The notes under the pieces were generated by a model. That model did no database searches and was not told the origin of the DNA. It was given only the letters and a program-made list of their open reading frames with translations. Shown here piece after piece: positions 21,045-31,985 of a stretch of 64,000 bases of DNA. The position numbers were made by a program, and so were the translations under genes. This stretch comes from Megaustenia siamemsis (taxonomy: Eukaryota; Mollusca; Gastropoda; Stylommatophora; Ariophantidae): the NCBI GenBank assembly GCA_032433765.1, contig JAVIAB010000059.1, forward strand, positions 58,418,103 through 58,482,102. Reading direction: 5' to 3'. How positions within the stretch are numbered: the stretch's first letter is position 1; every line of letters begins with the position of its first letter.

Positions 21045-22560
21045 ATGACGCAATCAAGTGTTCAACCAAAGAGGGCTGGTCTAAAGAAGCCTCAACTCCC
21101 AGTGGACAGAGGATGGGCGTGGCTGATCATGCTCGGTTCTTTTGTTATTATGATGTTGGGCACGAGTTTCGCTCGGGCGTTATCGATTCTTCTTTCATCC
21201 ATCCTGGACCGATACCAAGCACCCGCGACTGTGACGACGCTAGCATTCGGAATGAGCGATATTACTTGGTCTGTCATAAATATAGCGATACCTACACTAC
21301 TATTGCCACGGTTCAGTGTCAGAAATTTAGCTTTAGTTGGTTCTGTCCTTCACTGTCTGGGTGTTATTTCGGTAGCTTACTCGCCAAATATGATTACGTT
21401 TAATTGCGTCTTTGGAGTTTTAGGCGCTGCAGCTGGCCTTATGGTAGTTCCATCGTTTATCCACCTTGGCCACTTTTTTAAGAGACGTTTATCTTTCGCC
21501 AATTCGTTCTCAAGTGCAGGGGGAAGTATAGCGACTGTGTTCGTTCCTCTGTTGACTCAACAACTTATGGACATGTACGGTTTCCAGGGGGCCTTGCTAC
21601 TCATCGCTGGTGTAAGCTTCAACTGTGTGGCTGCCTCCATGTTGCTAAGACCGCTCTCGATGTATGACCAAGTCGTGGTTGTGAAGGAACCAAACGGACA
21701 TGCCCCGACTGACTTAGAACTTTCGTTCGTCAGTGATGCCCAGAAGCAGAATGGAAATTTGACTTACAACGACTGTGATGAAGACGAAATTAACGAAAAG
21801 TCAAAGTTTCTTGATGTCGACAATAAAAATAAACAATTCAACGATATACGTCTTCCACAAGATAACAATATAATCAGAAGTACTAACATAATTAATAGTA
21901 ACGCACAGCGTGTAGCAATGATTGACGTTGACGAAACGGCAGAACTTATTCCTAAAATTCAGTCAGAACAGCTACAATCGAATGAAAATAAAAACGATGA
22001 CAGCAAATCAAAAGATATATCCTTGTTACATCAGAGTCCGTCATCGGATAACACAGTCAATCTACAAACGGCAAGTGTTGTCCTAAACAACAGAGACATA
22101 GTTCCCTCTAGTAATGGAAGTATAGTTCCACGCTTTGAAGTTTATTCAAAATCAAAGAGCGTAGAAAATGGGCAAACTTGTCCTTCATCAGGTGATTGTA
22201 AGCAAGTTTGTGACTTCCACTCACAGGAGCGTATATTTACATCTAGCCTTTACCCAGAACTCATCTCTCAAGAAAAACATAAACTATCGCAGACAGAGGA
22301 CATCTTCAATGAAAAAGATAAGAACAGTAATAATGAATCTACTATTGAGGAGGACAACGCCCACATTCCATCAGGTTGTTGTGGGTGTATCAGAAAGATA
22401 AAAGAGTATTTAAGATCGTCTGTGTTCTTAAATCCAGTGGCGATCATGTTGATACTAGCTGGTGGAGTCAGCACACCAGGAGGGTCCATGTACTTGCCAG
22501 TCTTGGGACTGGAGAATGGACTCACTCCTGAAGAGGTTCCTTGGATGATAACCATTATAG
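21045..22560 (+). CDS. Monocarboxylate transporter-like protein, gene 1, main coding exon
   Basis: Major facilitator protein of the SLC16/MCT family, a plasma-membrane transporter class that typically moves lactate, pyruvate or related monocarboxylates with protons; the substrate here is unknown. 505 codons plus one base. The TM1 motif VDRGWAWLIMLGSF (residues 20-33) corresponds to the family's [D/E]G[G/S]WGW signature with Arg in the second place. FFKRRLSFANSFSSAGG corresponds to the TM4-5 signature. Six hydrophobic segments (about 24-205) precede a long hydrophilic loop (about 206-455), then TM7-8 (PVAIMLILAGG, GSMYLPVLGLENGLTPEEVP). The exon ends at ATAG|GTGAGA (22561), phase 1. The ORF running on into SYRT is intron. 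The start ATG aligns with that of gene 2. This exon is fully open. Confidence 0.92.
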
Positions 22561-22629
22561 GTGAGAGTTATAGAACTTAGTTAATGTTTCGAGTTAGAAA
22601 GTTAGCAGGTACTTGTTTATCCGGTCAGT

Positions 22630-23035
22630 TAGTTGACTATATACAGCGCCACCCCCAGTGTAACGACTTTGGCTGGCTGGCTAAATACGTAGAACAAACT
22701 GAGGAGATAGTCACTTCTTCTATAGTACACAGTGCTACTGACAGAAAGAGCGGAAGACAGAACTGACGAAGGTCTCCGGAGCTGGAAAGGCCTGGCACCG
22801 GGCCCACGGCACAACAACACACCTTAGATGGTAAGTGGCCAGAAACAACCAGAAAGCAACGGCAAACGTCTGATTGTAGACTGTCGAGAAATCAAAGAAG
22901 GTGGTTTCAAGATATCAAAGCGACCTTGAACGTGACAACAGAAGTAGGATATCTAGCTAGAGACATTTATTTCAGGCGGGATGTGATGAATGCAACGTTT
23001 TTTAAAGGACATACGACATGATGATGACATGTCAT
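22630..23035 (+). mobile_element. Possible LINE 3' fragment
   Basis: Codons reading RRWFQDIKATLNVTTEVGYL and a terminal GACATGATGATGACATG resemble the C-terminus and tail of the LINEs here, but no RT motif is present. Low confidence. Confidence 0.35.
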
Positions 23036-23632
23036 TCACTTAGTTAGCTAGTTACTTACAAAGATAATTGTTTAATTTTTTCACGAATTCTTTAGTTGTT
23101 TAGCTAATTAGTTGGTTAGATATTAGTTAATTTAGTAATTAATTAATTTAAATAATAGAAATAAATGCTAAAGTTGCAAGAGCAGCATTTGAAATATTTG
23201 CTTCTTAATCTTCTTTCTTTCTTCACTTATACTCGTTCCAGTGTCGAGGGAAGTACACAGTTACGGCTCTCGTCCTTTTGGCCGTTTCACTCATTGCCAC
23301 TTGATGTTGTTGTAACGTTTCTTTGAAGTTATCAGCATATCTTACTCTGGTCTGCCTCTTGTTCTTCCCCCTTCTCCTCATTTAATATATGCTTTGTATG
23401 GTAAGGAATCACACGACACTCTTTCGTTTCTTGAAAATGATGGTAATGGGTATTGCTTCGTGTTGAAATATAGGGGATAGCTGTATCAATATTTGGTTTG
23501 CTTTATCGCATCGTATGTCTGTTTAAGTAAATAAAACTAATGTTAACTTAAAATTGTTGGGAGTGGAGTGGGGACATTATCTTTAGATCCACGGAAACCA
23601 TAACCCCGTAGAACTGATACATATTCAGTAAC
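23036..23632. other. Low-complexity start, then a decayed LINE-F-like stretch
   Basis: 23036-23165 is rich in TTAGTTAGCTAGTTA-type tetranucleotides. 23200-23390 has minus-strand LINE-F-like phrases (CTTCTTTCTTTCTTCAC, GTCGAGGGAAGT, TCTGGTCTGCCTCTTG). Nothing coding is supported. Confidence 0.35.
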
Positions 23633-24212
23633 AGTTTGTGTGTGTGTAGGGAAAAGCTACTCGTACAGCCACATATAGTGTGTGTAGGGGAAAGCTACTC
23701 GTACAGCCACATATAGTGTGTGTGTAGGGTAAAGCTACTCGTACAGCCACATATAGTGCGTGATTGTGTAGAGGAAAGCTACTCGTGCAGCCACATACAG
23801 TGTGTGTGTGTAGGGGAAAGCTACTCGTACAGCCACATATAGTGTGCGTGTGTGTAGGGGAAAGCTGCTCGTACAGCCACATATAGTGTGTGTGTGTGTA
23901 GGGGCAAGCTACTCGTACAGCCACATATAGTGTATGCGTGCGTGTGTGTAGGGGAAAGCTACTCGCACAGCCACATATAGTGTGTGTAGGGGCAAGCTAC
24001 TCGTACATCCACATATAGTGTGTGTTTGTGTAGGGTGAAGCTACTTGTACAGCCACATATAATGTATGTGTATCGGGGCTAGCTACTCGTACAGCCAGAT
24101 ATAGTGTATGTGTGTAGGGGCAAGCTACTCGTACAGCCGCATATAGTGTGTGTGTGTAGGGGCAAGCTACTCGTACAACCACATACAGTGTGTGCGTGTG
24201 TGTTTACTTTAT
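23633..24212. repeat. Minisatellite, about 13 units of 40-48 bp
   Basis: Unit GTAGGGGAAAGCTACTCGTA then CAGCCACATATAGTGTGTGT; length varies with the TG run. It produces a spurious minus-strand ORF (VAVRVACPYTHT). It lies within the intron of gene 1. Confidence 0.93.
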
Positions 24213-24435
24213 GGTTTTAAACCTGTAGTGAGCCGTCCACTGTGGGCAACCACATATTTAACAAGCCACTGAAAGTTTCATATCTATATAGTCGTACGTA
24301 AGCTGGAAATCTAAGTTACAACTTAGAAAAATCAGGGGTGAAAGATACCAGGAAAGGCGAAGCAGAAAGATGCGAGACGAAATATAAATCCCATTTGGAT
24401 AACACAAATAATTGTAAGTACTGAGTTGTAAAAGT

Positions 24436-24799
24436 GAAAAAAAAAAAAAAAGATATAGAGCCCTATCACGCCACGTGACGTATAGGGAATATGGTGTTAG
24501 TGACTATAATTTTTACAGACTTTCGGCACATAATTTTTGGGGTAAGTAAAGTAAAGTACCCCCGTCACGCCAAGTGGCGTATAGGGAAATATGGTGTTAG
24601 TGACCCTATATTTTACAGACCTTCAGCACATGATTTTTGGGGTAATGTGGTCAGTATTACGCCCGTGTCGCTTTACTTTCCCTGAAAAAAATCCGGTAAC
24701 CATTAAGGCTGGGTGAACCCGGAAGCCGTCGATTGGGATCGAACCCTACCTCTTGTCCTTTGTAGTCCAGTTCACTAACCACTGAGCTATCGCCGCTCC
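24436..24799 (-). mobile_element. SINE family 1 plus an extra truncated SINE tail
   Basis: Full SINE at about 24545-24799 (GAGCTATCGCCGCTCC end; B-box complement GGGATCGAACC). It is directly preceded at about 24452-24544 by a second copy of only its tail half (CACGCCACGTGACGTATAGG to TTTTTGGGGTAAG). Confidence 0.9.
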
Positions 24800-24807
24800 A
24801 TATAACA

Positions 24808-25975
24808 GCATCTTTGGGACAGTATTAACAATGTACAGACATTAAACACAATCTTTGCGACAGTATTAACAATGTACAGACATTAAACACAATCTTTGGG
24901 ATAGTATTAACAATGTACAGACATTAAACAACATCTTTGGGATAGTATTAACAATGTACAGACATTAAACAAAATCTTTGGAATAGTATTAACAATGTAC
25001 AGACATTAAACAAAATCTTTGGGATAGTATTAACAATGTACAGACATTAAACACAATCTTTGCGACAGTATTAACAATGTACAGACATTAAACAAAATCT
25101 TTGGGACAGTATTAACAATGTACAGACATTAACAACATCTTTGGGACAGTATTAACAATGTACAGACATTAAACAAAATCTTTGGGACAGTATTAACAAT
25201 GTACAGACATTAAACAACATCTTTGAGACAGCATTAACAAAGTACAGACATTAAACAACATCTTTGGGACAGTATTAACAATGTACAGACATTAAACAAC
25301 ATCTTTGGGACAGTATTAACAATGTACAGACATTAAACAACATCTTTGGGACAGTATTAACAATGTACAGACATTAAACAACATCTTTGGGATAGTATTA
25401 ACAATGTACAGACATTAAACAACATCTTTGGGACAGTATTAACAATGTACAGACATTAAACAACATCTTTGGGATAGTATTAACAATGTACAGACATTAA
25501 ACAACATCTTTGGGATAGTATTAACAATGTACAGACATTAAACAACATCTTTGGGACAGCATTAACAAAGTACAGACATTAAACATCTTTGGGACAGTAT
25601 TAACAATGTACAGACATTAAACAACATCTTTGGGACAGTATTAACAATGTACAGACATTAAACAACATCTTTGGGACAGTATTAACAATGTACAGGCATT
25701 AAACAACATCTTTGGGATAGTATTAACAATGTACAGACATTAAACAACATCTTTGGGACAGTATTAACAATGTACAGACATTAAACAACATCTTTGGGAT
25801 AATATTAACAATGTACAGACATTAAACAACATCTTTGGGATAGTATTAACAATGTACAGACATTAAACAACATCTTTGGGATAGTATTAACAATGTACAG
25901 ACATTAAACAACATATTTGGGATAGTATTAACAATGTACAGACATTAAACAACATCTTTGGGGCAGAGTTCACAA
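24808..25975. repeat. 41-bp minisatellite, about 28 units
   Basis: Unit ATCTTTGGGACAGTATTAAC then AATGTACAGACATTAAACAAC. There are alternating GGGACAG and GGGATAG variants, and rare GCGACAG near the left edge. Confidence 0.95.
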
Positions 25976-26027
25976 TGTGGGAAGGATTGGTGACTCCGTC
26001 ATAGGGACAAACCAGCAATTCTATCCA

Positions 26028-26628
26028 TGGAGCCAGTTTCATTGCAGTCACGAGAAACCAGTTTCATTGCAGTCATAAGGAACCAGTTTCATTGCAGTCA
26101 CGAGGAACCAGTTTCATTGCAGTCACGAGAAACCAGTTTCATAGCAGTCATAATGAAACTACTTTCATTACAGTCACGAGAAACCAGTTTCATTGCAGTC
26201 ATAAGGAACCAGTTTCATTACAGTCATAAGGAACCAGTTTCATTGCAGTCACGAGGAACCAGTTTCATTGCAGTCACGAGAAACCAGTTTCATTGCAGTC
26301 ATAAGGAACCAGTTTCATTGCAGTCATAAGGAACCAGTTTCATTGCAGTCATAAGGAACCAGTTTCATTGCAGTCACGAGGAACCAGTTTCATTGCAGTC
26401 ACGAGAAACCAGTTTCATTGCAGTCATAAGGAACCAGTTTCATTGCAGTCATAAGGAACCAGTTTCATTGCAGTCATAAGGAACCAGTTTCATTGCAGTC
26501 ATAAGGAACCAGTTTCATTGCAGTCATAAGGAACCAGTTTCATTGCAGTCACGAGGAACCAGTTTCATTGCAGTCATAAGGAACCAGTTTCATTGCAGTC
26601 ATAAGGAACCAGTTTCATTGCAATCATG
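26028..26628. repeat. 25-bp minisatellite, about 24 units
   Basis: Unit GAACCAGTTTCATTGCAGTC followed by ATAAG or ACGAG. The two variants are interspersed (ATAAG-rich toward the right). It follows the 41-bp array with about 50 bp between them. Confidence 0.95.
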
Positions 26629-27246
26629 AATTCCCCGTATCCGTTCTATCCCTTGTCGCAGCATTTCCCAAATTGATTGGGAAAATTCCGTTGACAAGGT
26701 CGCTCCTTGCACGTCCTGACTGCACAGGTGTAGACTCCAAACTTCCTTAGTCCCATGTTATGACATGCGGGGCAACAAGCAGTAGCTCTATTCTTTTCAT
26801 CCCCGAAAGATTTAGGCTCCTGTAGCCACGCAGTGTGCGGGTTTATTTTACAAGATAGATGCTTGAACTTCGAAGAAAAATGTCATCAAAACCACGCAAT
26901 GCTAGTTGTAAAGAGAAGGAACGTGAGACTGTGAGTTTTCTTTTTTTTAAAAAAAGATGACACGTTACACATTTGAGGTGGAAAAATAACGGCGCAAAAC
27001 AACTCGTTTCGGCTCAAAATACGTCTTCACACACTCTTCTCCTTAACTTATTATTACAATCATTTTTTTAAAGTGTCCATGATATACTGCTAATAGCAAC
27101 TGATAGTTTGTAGATAAATGCATACTGTTGATCGATTATTCTATCATATTACTCACATGATCGATCCTCATATTACTTACGTGATTTTCAAAGCTTCTTA
27201 GCATTGGATACGATAATTGAAACGCCTATAATTTATCTCTCTCCAG
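26629..27246. other. Unique intron sequence before last exon
   Basis: No feature beyond a T/A homopolymer at 26939-26956 and the pyrimidine-rich acceptor region. Confidence 0.5.
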
Positions 27247-27733
27247 GTGTCGCTGATGTAATTGGAAAACTAACCATTGGTTACTTCGCCGATCTGGGTT
27301 ATCTCAGACCAATCAGAATCGTCTGCATGACCCAGTTCACTGTGGGCACGATGTGTCAGTTTACAATGTTCTATAAAGGCTTCGGTGCCATGGCAACGAT
27401 GGCAACCATCTTCGGACTGACCGCCGGTATCGTTCAGGCGCTTCTAACGCCTATGATAATTGAGATGGTTGGACTTCAATACCTAGGCAGGTGACGCCAA
27501 TCTACTTTCTGGGGATCGGATTGTCAACATTTATTTTTAATATTTCCGTCGGAGCGATTCGTGATGCTACAGGCTCTTTCACTGGCGGATTCAACTTTCT
27601 AGGAGCAATGATGTTGACAAGCTGTCTCGTGCTCTTGTTGGAGCCAGTGTTTGTACGGTGCAGAGACAGAAGAAGTTCCCGCTCAAAAAGTTCCATGAAA
27701 GTGCCTTCATTGATAAATGATATTTCCGTTTGA
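27247..27733 (+). pseudogene. Monocarboxylate transporter-like gene 1, last exon with frameshift
   Basis: Joins the main exon in phase 1 (G|GT GTC GCT). It encodes GVADVIGKLTIGYFADLGYL, further transmembrane segments, then reaches TGA at 27492-27494. Compared with gene 2, one base is missing at about 27487-27490. Coding resumes in another frame at 27491 (TPIYFLGIGLSTFIFNISVG) and ends at TGA 27731-27733 (last residues NDISV), right beside AATAAA (27734-27739). If the base is truly absent, the protein loses about 80 residues including the last membrane helices. A sequencing error is a real alternative. Confidence 0.88.
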
Positions 27734-28060
27734 ATAAAAAAAAAAGTTATTGTTTCCTTATAACCAGAAAGACACTGCCATCATTGTTTATTTTTTAAAT
27801 AATTATTTTGTGAACTGAACTTTGAATTCCAAACCAGGTTGTTTACAAATCTGGTCAGTTTAGTTTTCTTTAGAATCAACTTACTTGTCTGCTGTATTTC
27901 CTTTTTTAAAAATTGGATATGCAATATAATATAGACAATTTGTAATTTAAAAAAAATTTCTTTGTTACCATATAGGGACATATGTACTAAATTGATACGT
28001 GTGTGTGTGTGGGGGGGGGGGGTGGGGGGGGGGTGCTCGTTTCTGATGCAGAACACCCCG
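27734..28060 (+). other. 3' untranslated and flanking region of gene 1
   Basis: The first 170 bp are recognisably homologous to the region after gene 2 (AATAATTATTTTGTGAACT at 27799 and 51599). It holds a TG run and a G-rich tract (28000-28036) reading GGGGGGGGGGGG, T, GGGGGGGGGG. Confidence 0.7.
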
Positions 28061-28499
28061 ACACAAATCTTGCAGTCCGAGCAGCTAAAAAATGAGAACG
28101 TAACTTTTGATTTGAAAAGCCATTCAAGGAGAGAGCGTCGGGATCTGCTTCTTTAAATGAATCAACAAAGAGAATTCGAGACACGACGTTTTATTGACAA
28201 ATACATTAATGTTATTGGTGTCTGTATGTGAACATTTTGTTTATCAAATGTGACGCTCAGTTAGTCTCCGATATGAAGCTGAAGAAAGAGAACGAAAATT
28301 TGCTTGAGAAAACAAATTGCCGTTTTCAATGATGACATTATGTCGTTTTTTTTTTGGAAACAGACTAGGCCTCAAACACAAAGAACATTCCAAACAGCAA
28401 TTGAGTCACCTCATAAGCGAAGAACCTAATAAACTGTTGAAGCTACGCACTATCTCTATATTCCGTGCCCAGGCAGAGTAGGCAAAGTGAAATGTGAAA
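28061..28499. other. No gene seen
   Basis: Unique-looking; several short ORFs with no family resemblance. Confidence 0.5.
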
Positions 28500-29095
28500 G
28501 AAAGCATCAAACTCTTAATATATCAAACGTGTGTGCTTAGCACACTATTATATGGATCTGAAACCTGGACAACATACTCAAACCAGGAAAAAAGACTAAA
28601 TGTCTTCCATATGCGATGCACATCAAATGGCAATATAAAATAACCAAAGTAACTGTCCTGCAACGTGCTAAGATCCCAACAATCATGTCGATGCTCAGAT
28701 GTCGAAGACTAAGATGGCTGGGGCATGTCCAGCGAATGGAAGAAACACGCATCTCCAGGCAAATACTATATGGTGAACTAACACACGGAAAAAGACAAAT
28801 CAACAGGCCTAAACTACGATACAGAGATATCTGTAAATCATCTCTGAATGATTTCATATGTGAAAGTGACTGGGAACATCTGACAAGTGATTGCACATCA
28901 TGGAGAACATGTATAAGGAATGGTATAACATTATTTGAGACTGTGCTAAGGCAAAACTTAGAAGAGAAAAGACTCATGAAAAAGGATGGAAAAACCCTGT
29001 GGATCAGTGGGCCTGACTTGTTCATTCTGTGGCCACGTGTGTTTGTCAAACATTGGTAGAATTAGCCACGAGAGAAGCTGTTCGACAAAAACAAA
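28500..29095 (+). pseudogene. LINE family G, C-terminal RT region with zinc-finger-like end
   Basis: Frame at 28616-29010 reads LQRAKIPTIMSMLRCRRLRW, LGHVQRMEETRI, LYGELTHGKRQINRPKLRYR, the standard C-terminal region of another LINE type. A shift of frame at about 29010 reveals TCSFCGHVCLSNIG and RISHERSC, a C2HC-like finger (two Cys, His, Cys). Upstream RT is lost. Confidence 0.82.
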
Positions 29096-29804
29096 ACCTA
29101 AAAAAAATACACAGTAGCCTCCACTAGAGCGTCAGACACGACGAAAAGGGTCATATATGATCAGCTGTCACTGTGTGTATCCAGATACAGGAAGACCAAA
29201 AAGCAGATGAGCAGGAAGAAAAATCTCTCAGCGATACAGTTTAACAACTGTCAGTGAAAACATTTCTCTCAGGATGCAAATTTGCAGTTTCTCATAACGC
29301 TTTACGACATACACATGCATGGATGGACTAAATAAACTATTTCTTGCCCTATCCAGCAATATACGGGTGGTAGTCATTAAAAGTGGGTGAGTCTTGAGCT
29401 CGTTAGTTTCAAGGAAAAATTGTACTGGATCACCTATTACCGCGCAGTAGGCTCTACTCATGCATACTTTAGGAAAGGATTTCACATTTGTGGGGCAAAA
29501 GGCGAAATGAATTACTTAACAATAGGGGAAATATCCGGAGAAATAGAAGTAGATGAAGAGAAAAGATGTTGAATGAGTTGATGGCGTGGTACGGGAAAAT
29601 ATCAACAGTGAAACAGTTACACGGCACATAAGACCGGGGGTTATGGTGGAATATAATATCCAACGCCTGTCGGTATGTGCCGTGAATTAATAAGGTTCCC
29701 GCTAAGTCTAGAAACGTCACGTCGGAAAGGCTAGCTTAAAACGGGCCCTCACACCGGGCGTAACAATAAATGTGCAAATGATGATGTCTGACTGGTCGAC
29801 CTCT
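29096..29804. other. Decayed repeat, no gene
   Basis: 29190-29320 resembles 55450-55600 (AAAAAGCAGATGAGCAG, TTTAACAACTGTCA, ACGCTTTACGACATAC). The rest shows no recognised feature. Confidence 0.4.
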
Positions 29805-30403
29805 TCTTCTACCTTTCAGCTCCCTGTGGAGCATAGGTCTTCAACAAACACTTTTCAATCCGACTGTTTTTTGCCATTCTTTTAAGATCATTCCATGTCT
29901 TCCCCATCATCTTCTTCTTTGCTTCCATCTGTTTTCTCCAAAAATATTTTGGTCTTCCTCTTTGTCTTCTTCCCTGGACATTCCAAAAAAGGGCCTGTTG
30001 TGTAATACTCTCAGTTGGCTTTCGCAGTGTGTCCCCAATCCAGCGCCATCGTCTACGTTGTATCTCTCTATCCACTGGTATTTGACTGGTACATTTCCAT
30101 AATTCTATGTTAGTGATTTTGCCCTGCCATTTCCATCCTTTTAATATGCGCAAACATCCATTAATTAAGGTCTGTGTATTCATGATTGTCGTTTTTGTAA
30201 AGCCATCAGGCTATTAGAAAATGGTGAAGCCAGACCCAGATAAAATTTCCTCAGAAGCCATCAAAGCAGATATTAACACCTCTACCAATATGTTACATAT
30301 TCTACTAGATAAAATATGGGAAAGGGAAGAAATACATAAAGACTGGAACGAAGATTATATGATCTAACTACCAAAGAAAGGAAGTTTACATGAGTGCACA
30401 AAT
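29805..30403. mobile_element. LINE family B with inverted 5' segment
   Basis: The 3' part (29805 to about 30200) is on the minus strand: LINGCLRILKGWKWQGKITN, WRWIGDTLRKPTESITQQ, RGRPKYFWRKQ, tail complement CTTCTTCTACC. From about 30201 to 30403 the sequence is on the plus strand and encodes an earlier RT part (ISSEAIKADINTSTNMLHIL, KIWEREEIHKDWNEDY, LPKKGSLHEC). The two halves belong to the same family, as expected for twin-primed insertion. Confidence 0.82.
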
Positions 30404-30449
30404 TAAAGGAGTCTGGCTGGCGAATGTCTTATTTATGACTGCGGGGACT

Positions 30450-30775
30450 GGTTGATCTCGAGGCAAGACGCCAGCCTCGAGACAGAGAGGTTGTGGATTC
30501 AAATCCTGGCTACACCGGTTGGGATTTTATTTATGATTTCTCTCTGCGGCAACCACCCCCGGTCTCAACAGCGAGGCCCGGCTTGAAACGTCAATTACTC
30601 ATCGACGGAAAAAATATGAGTTACTCAGAAGTCGGAGTTATCTGCCTGTGCGACGTGGGATCCCTGTACACACGGCTGCCAGGAAAAAATGGATTAACAC
30701 GCAAAATTCAGTTCCTAGTCTCTAGGGACTTCATCAGAGGTAAAAGCTGGCGAACACAAAAAAAAATTATGACAG
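30450..30775 (+). mobile_element. SINE family 2 (tRNA-like head)
   Basis: Head GGGGACTGGTTGATCTCGAG, CAAGACGCCAGCCTCGAGAC, then GGTTGTGGATTCAAATCC with a B-box-like GATTCAAATCC (GGTTCAAATCC in the 59565 copy). Body: CTCTGCGGCAACCACC, CTTGAAACGTCAATTACTC, AATTCAGTTCCTAGTCTCTAG, ending in an A-run at 30760-30769. Copies at 43479, 59565 and 63140 (minus). Confidence 0.88.
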
Positions 30776-30889
30776 CGAGCATGTACTATAGAACAAGACC
30801 GTGTATTCATCTACATACATCCAAGACATGCGCAATTACATAAAAATACATTTTTTGTTGGTTTATTCTTAGCCAATTTACTCTCTTGG

Positions 30890-31080
30890 CACAATCAGGG
30901 TCGTTGTGGCAATGTCCATGGCTGCAGCCAGCTTTATCATTTTCTTCTGTTTGTGGCACCCCATTGTGAGCTAACTGAGTCGAGACCTGTCCATTCTCTG
31001 ATGTCCTCGCCCCGTCCTCTGCTTTGTCATCCACGGTTTTTTCCCCCGTCCAATTTACCGTTTCCTGAAAATTTATTTTG
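30890..31080. repeat. Dispersed repeat H
   Basis: TTTTCTTCTGTTTGTG, CATTGTGAGCTAACT, GAGACCTGTCCATT and CCAATTTACC also occur in the same order at 55605-55735. Function unknown. Confidence 0.6.
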
Positions 31081-31254
31081 CGAGACCCAAACTAGCAGGA
31101 TGCTATGTTATGTTATGATTATCATCATTGCACTCCGGACACATCCAAAGGTGCTCCGATCTTCTCATCAAAATGTTCACCAACAAACAGATTCTTACTC
31201 TACCAGTCTGGTGGGGGGTGGTAATAAATAGCACAATCGGTCAGATCTGGCCTT

Positions 31255-31352
31255 GATGTTGCCGCTGTCCACCAATGTTGCCGCTGTCCACCAATGTTGC
31301 CGCTGTCCACCAATGTTGCCGCTGTCCACCAATGTTGCCGCTGTCCACCAAT
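31255..31352. repeat. 19-bp tandem repeat, 5 units
   Basis: Unit GTTGCCGCTGTCCACCAAT, perfect over about five copies. Confidence 0.92.
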
Positions 31353-31544
31353 GAACGACCGAGGAGAACTATGATTCTCGTGTACGAACTTCATTTCACG
31401 TTTTAAGCATCTTTAAAACTTTGATATGACCACAGATAGTCAATAACAATAATAATCTTCGATGATGATGTTACTTCGGGGGCGCATTCTGAAGAACACT
31501 TGTTCTGGTGACAGCTTTACAAAGAAGGAACACAACACATTACT

Positions 31545-31571
31545 GACGTTTCGGCCTGTGGCCTACTTCAG
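31545..31571 (-). ncRNA. Hammerhead-ribozyme-like core, probably a Penelope-like element remnant
   Basis: The minus strand reads CTGAAGT, A, a GGCC-ACA-GGCC stem-loop, GAAAC, then GTC. This is the order of a minimal hammerhead core (CUGANGA, stem II, GAAA, GUH cleavage triplet). The base expected to be A after CUGANG is U here, so activity would be weakened or lost. Flanking sequence (TTACTGACG, TTCAGAAAACAGG) also resembles the terminal repeats of Penelope-like elements as I recall them. No RT or GIY-YIG sequence of that class was seen nearby. Confidence 0.5.
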
Positions 31572-31924
31572 AAAACAGGGAGAATGACAACAAACGACGA
31601 AGCACAATTATCTATAACTACATGTTAGATGATCAGGTGAATGGAGAGGTGGGCAGAAAAGAAGAGAAGAAAGTAGGATGTTGAAATAAGAAAGGAGACT
31701 ACATGAGTGGAGGTAGGATGAGAGTCAAGATGTGTATAATAGAAAGATAAGATGTGGTTAAAACCACATTTCTGCAGCCTGGGCGCTTCTCGTTATCCAG
31801 ACGTGTTAGCTACCAAACTTTATTAAACCCAAACAAACGCGTGGTTAAAAAGAAAAAAAACACTTGAATGTTTAACTCTTTCCATACTAAAGCTTTCCGT
31901 ATCAATGTAACGGAATACACACAA
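31572..31924. other. No gene seen
   Basis: Probably continues the repeat around the ribozyme-like core on one side; otherwise unrecognised. Confidence 0.4.
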
Positions 31925-31985
31925 CATTTTTCATGGTTTTAAGAATCAATCTACATATTTATATTTATCTAACATATAATATATT
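31870..31985. repeat. Single-copy form of the 45-bp minisatellite unit with its flank
   Basis: GTTTAACTCTTTCC...AGCTTTCCG followed by TTTCATGGTTTTAAGAATC...TATATTTATCTAAC, then ACATATAATATATT. The flanks match those of the array at 1930-2730 (CCTAACTCTTTCCGTG; ACATATAACATATT), but only one unit is present. Confidence 0.85.

Larger units (their letters stand above)
22561..27246 (+). other. Intron of transporter gene 1
   Basis: GTGAGA donor at 22561 and CTCTCTCCAG acceptor ending at 27246. The 4.7-kb intron is mostly repeats: LINE-like remnants, three minisatellites and a SINE. The gene 2 intron (46267-51047) has a similar length and position but unrelated repeat content. Confidence 0.88.

Noticed and set aside
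22561..22580. Gene 1 ending at a stop after SYRT
   Set aside because: The frame passes through a GTGAGA donor. The paralogue has the same phase-1 donor, and homologous downstream exons exist.
24808..26628. Regularly spaced direct repeats resembling a CRISPR array
   Set aside because: Contiguous minisatellites with no unique spacers, in an intron of a eukaryotic gene.
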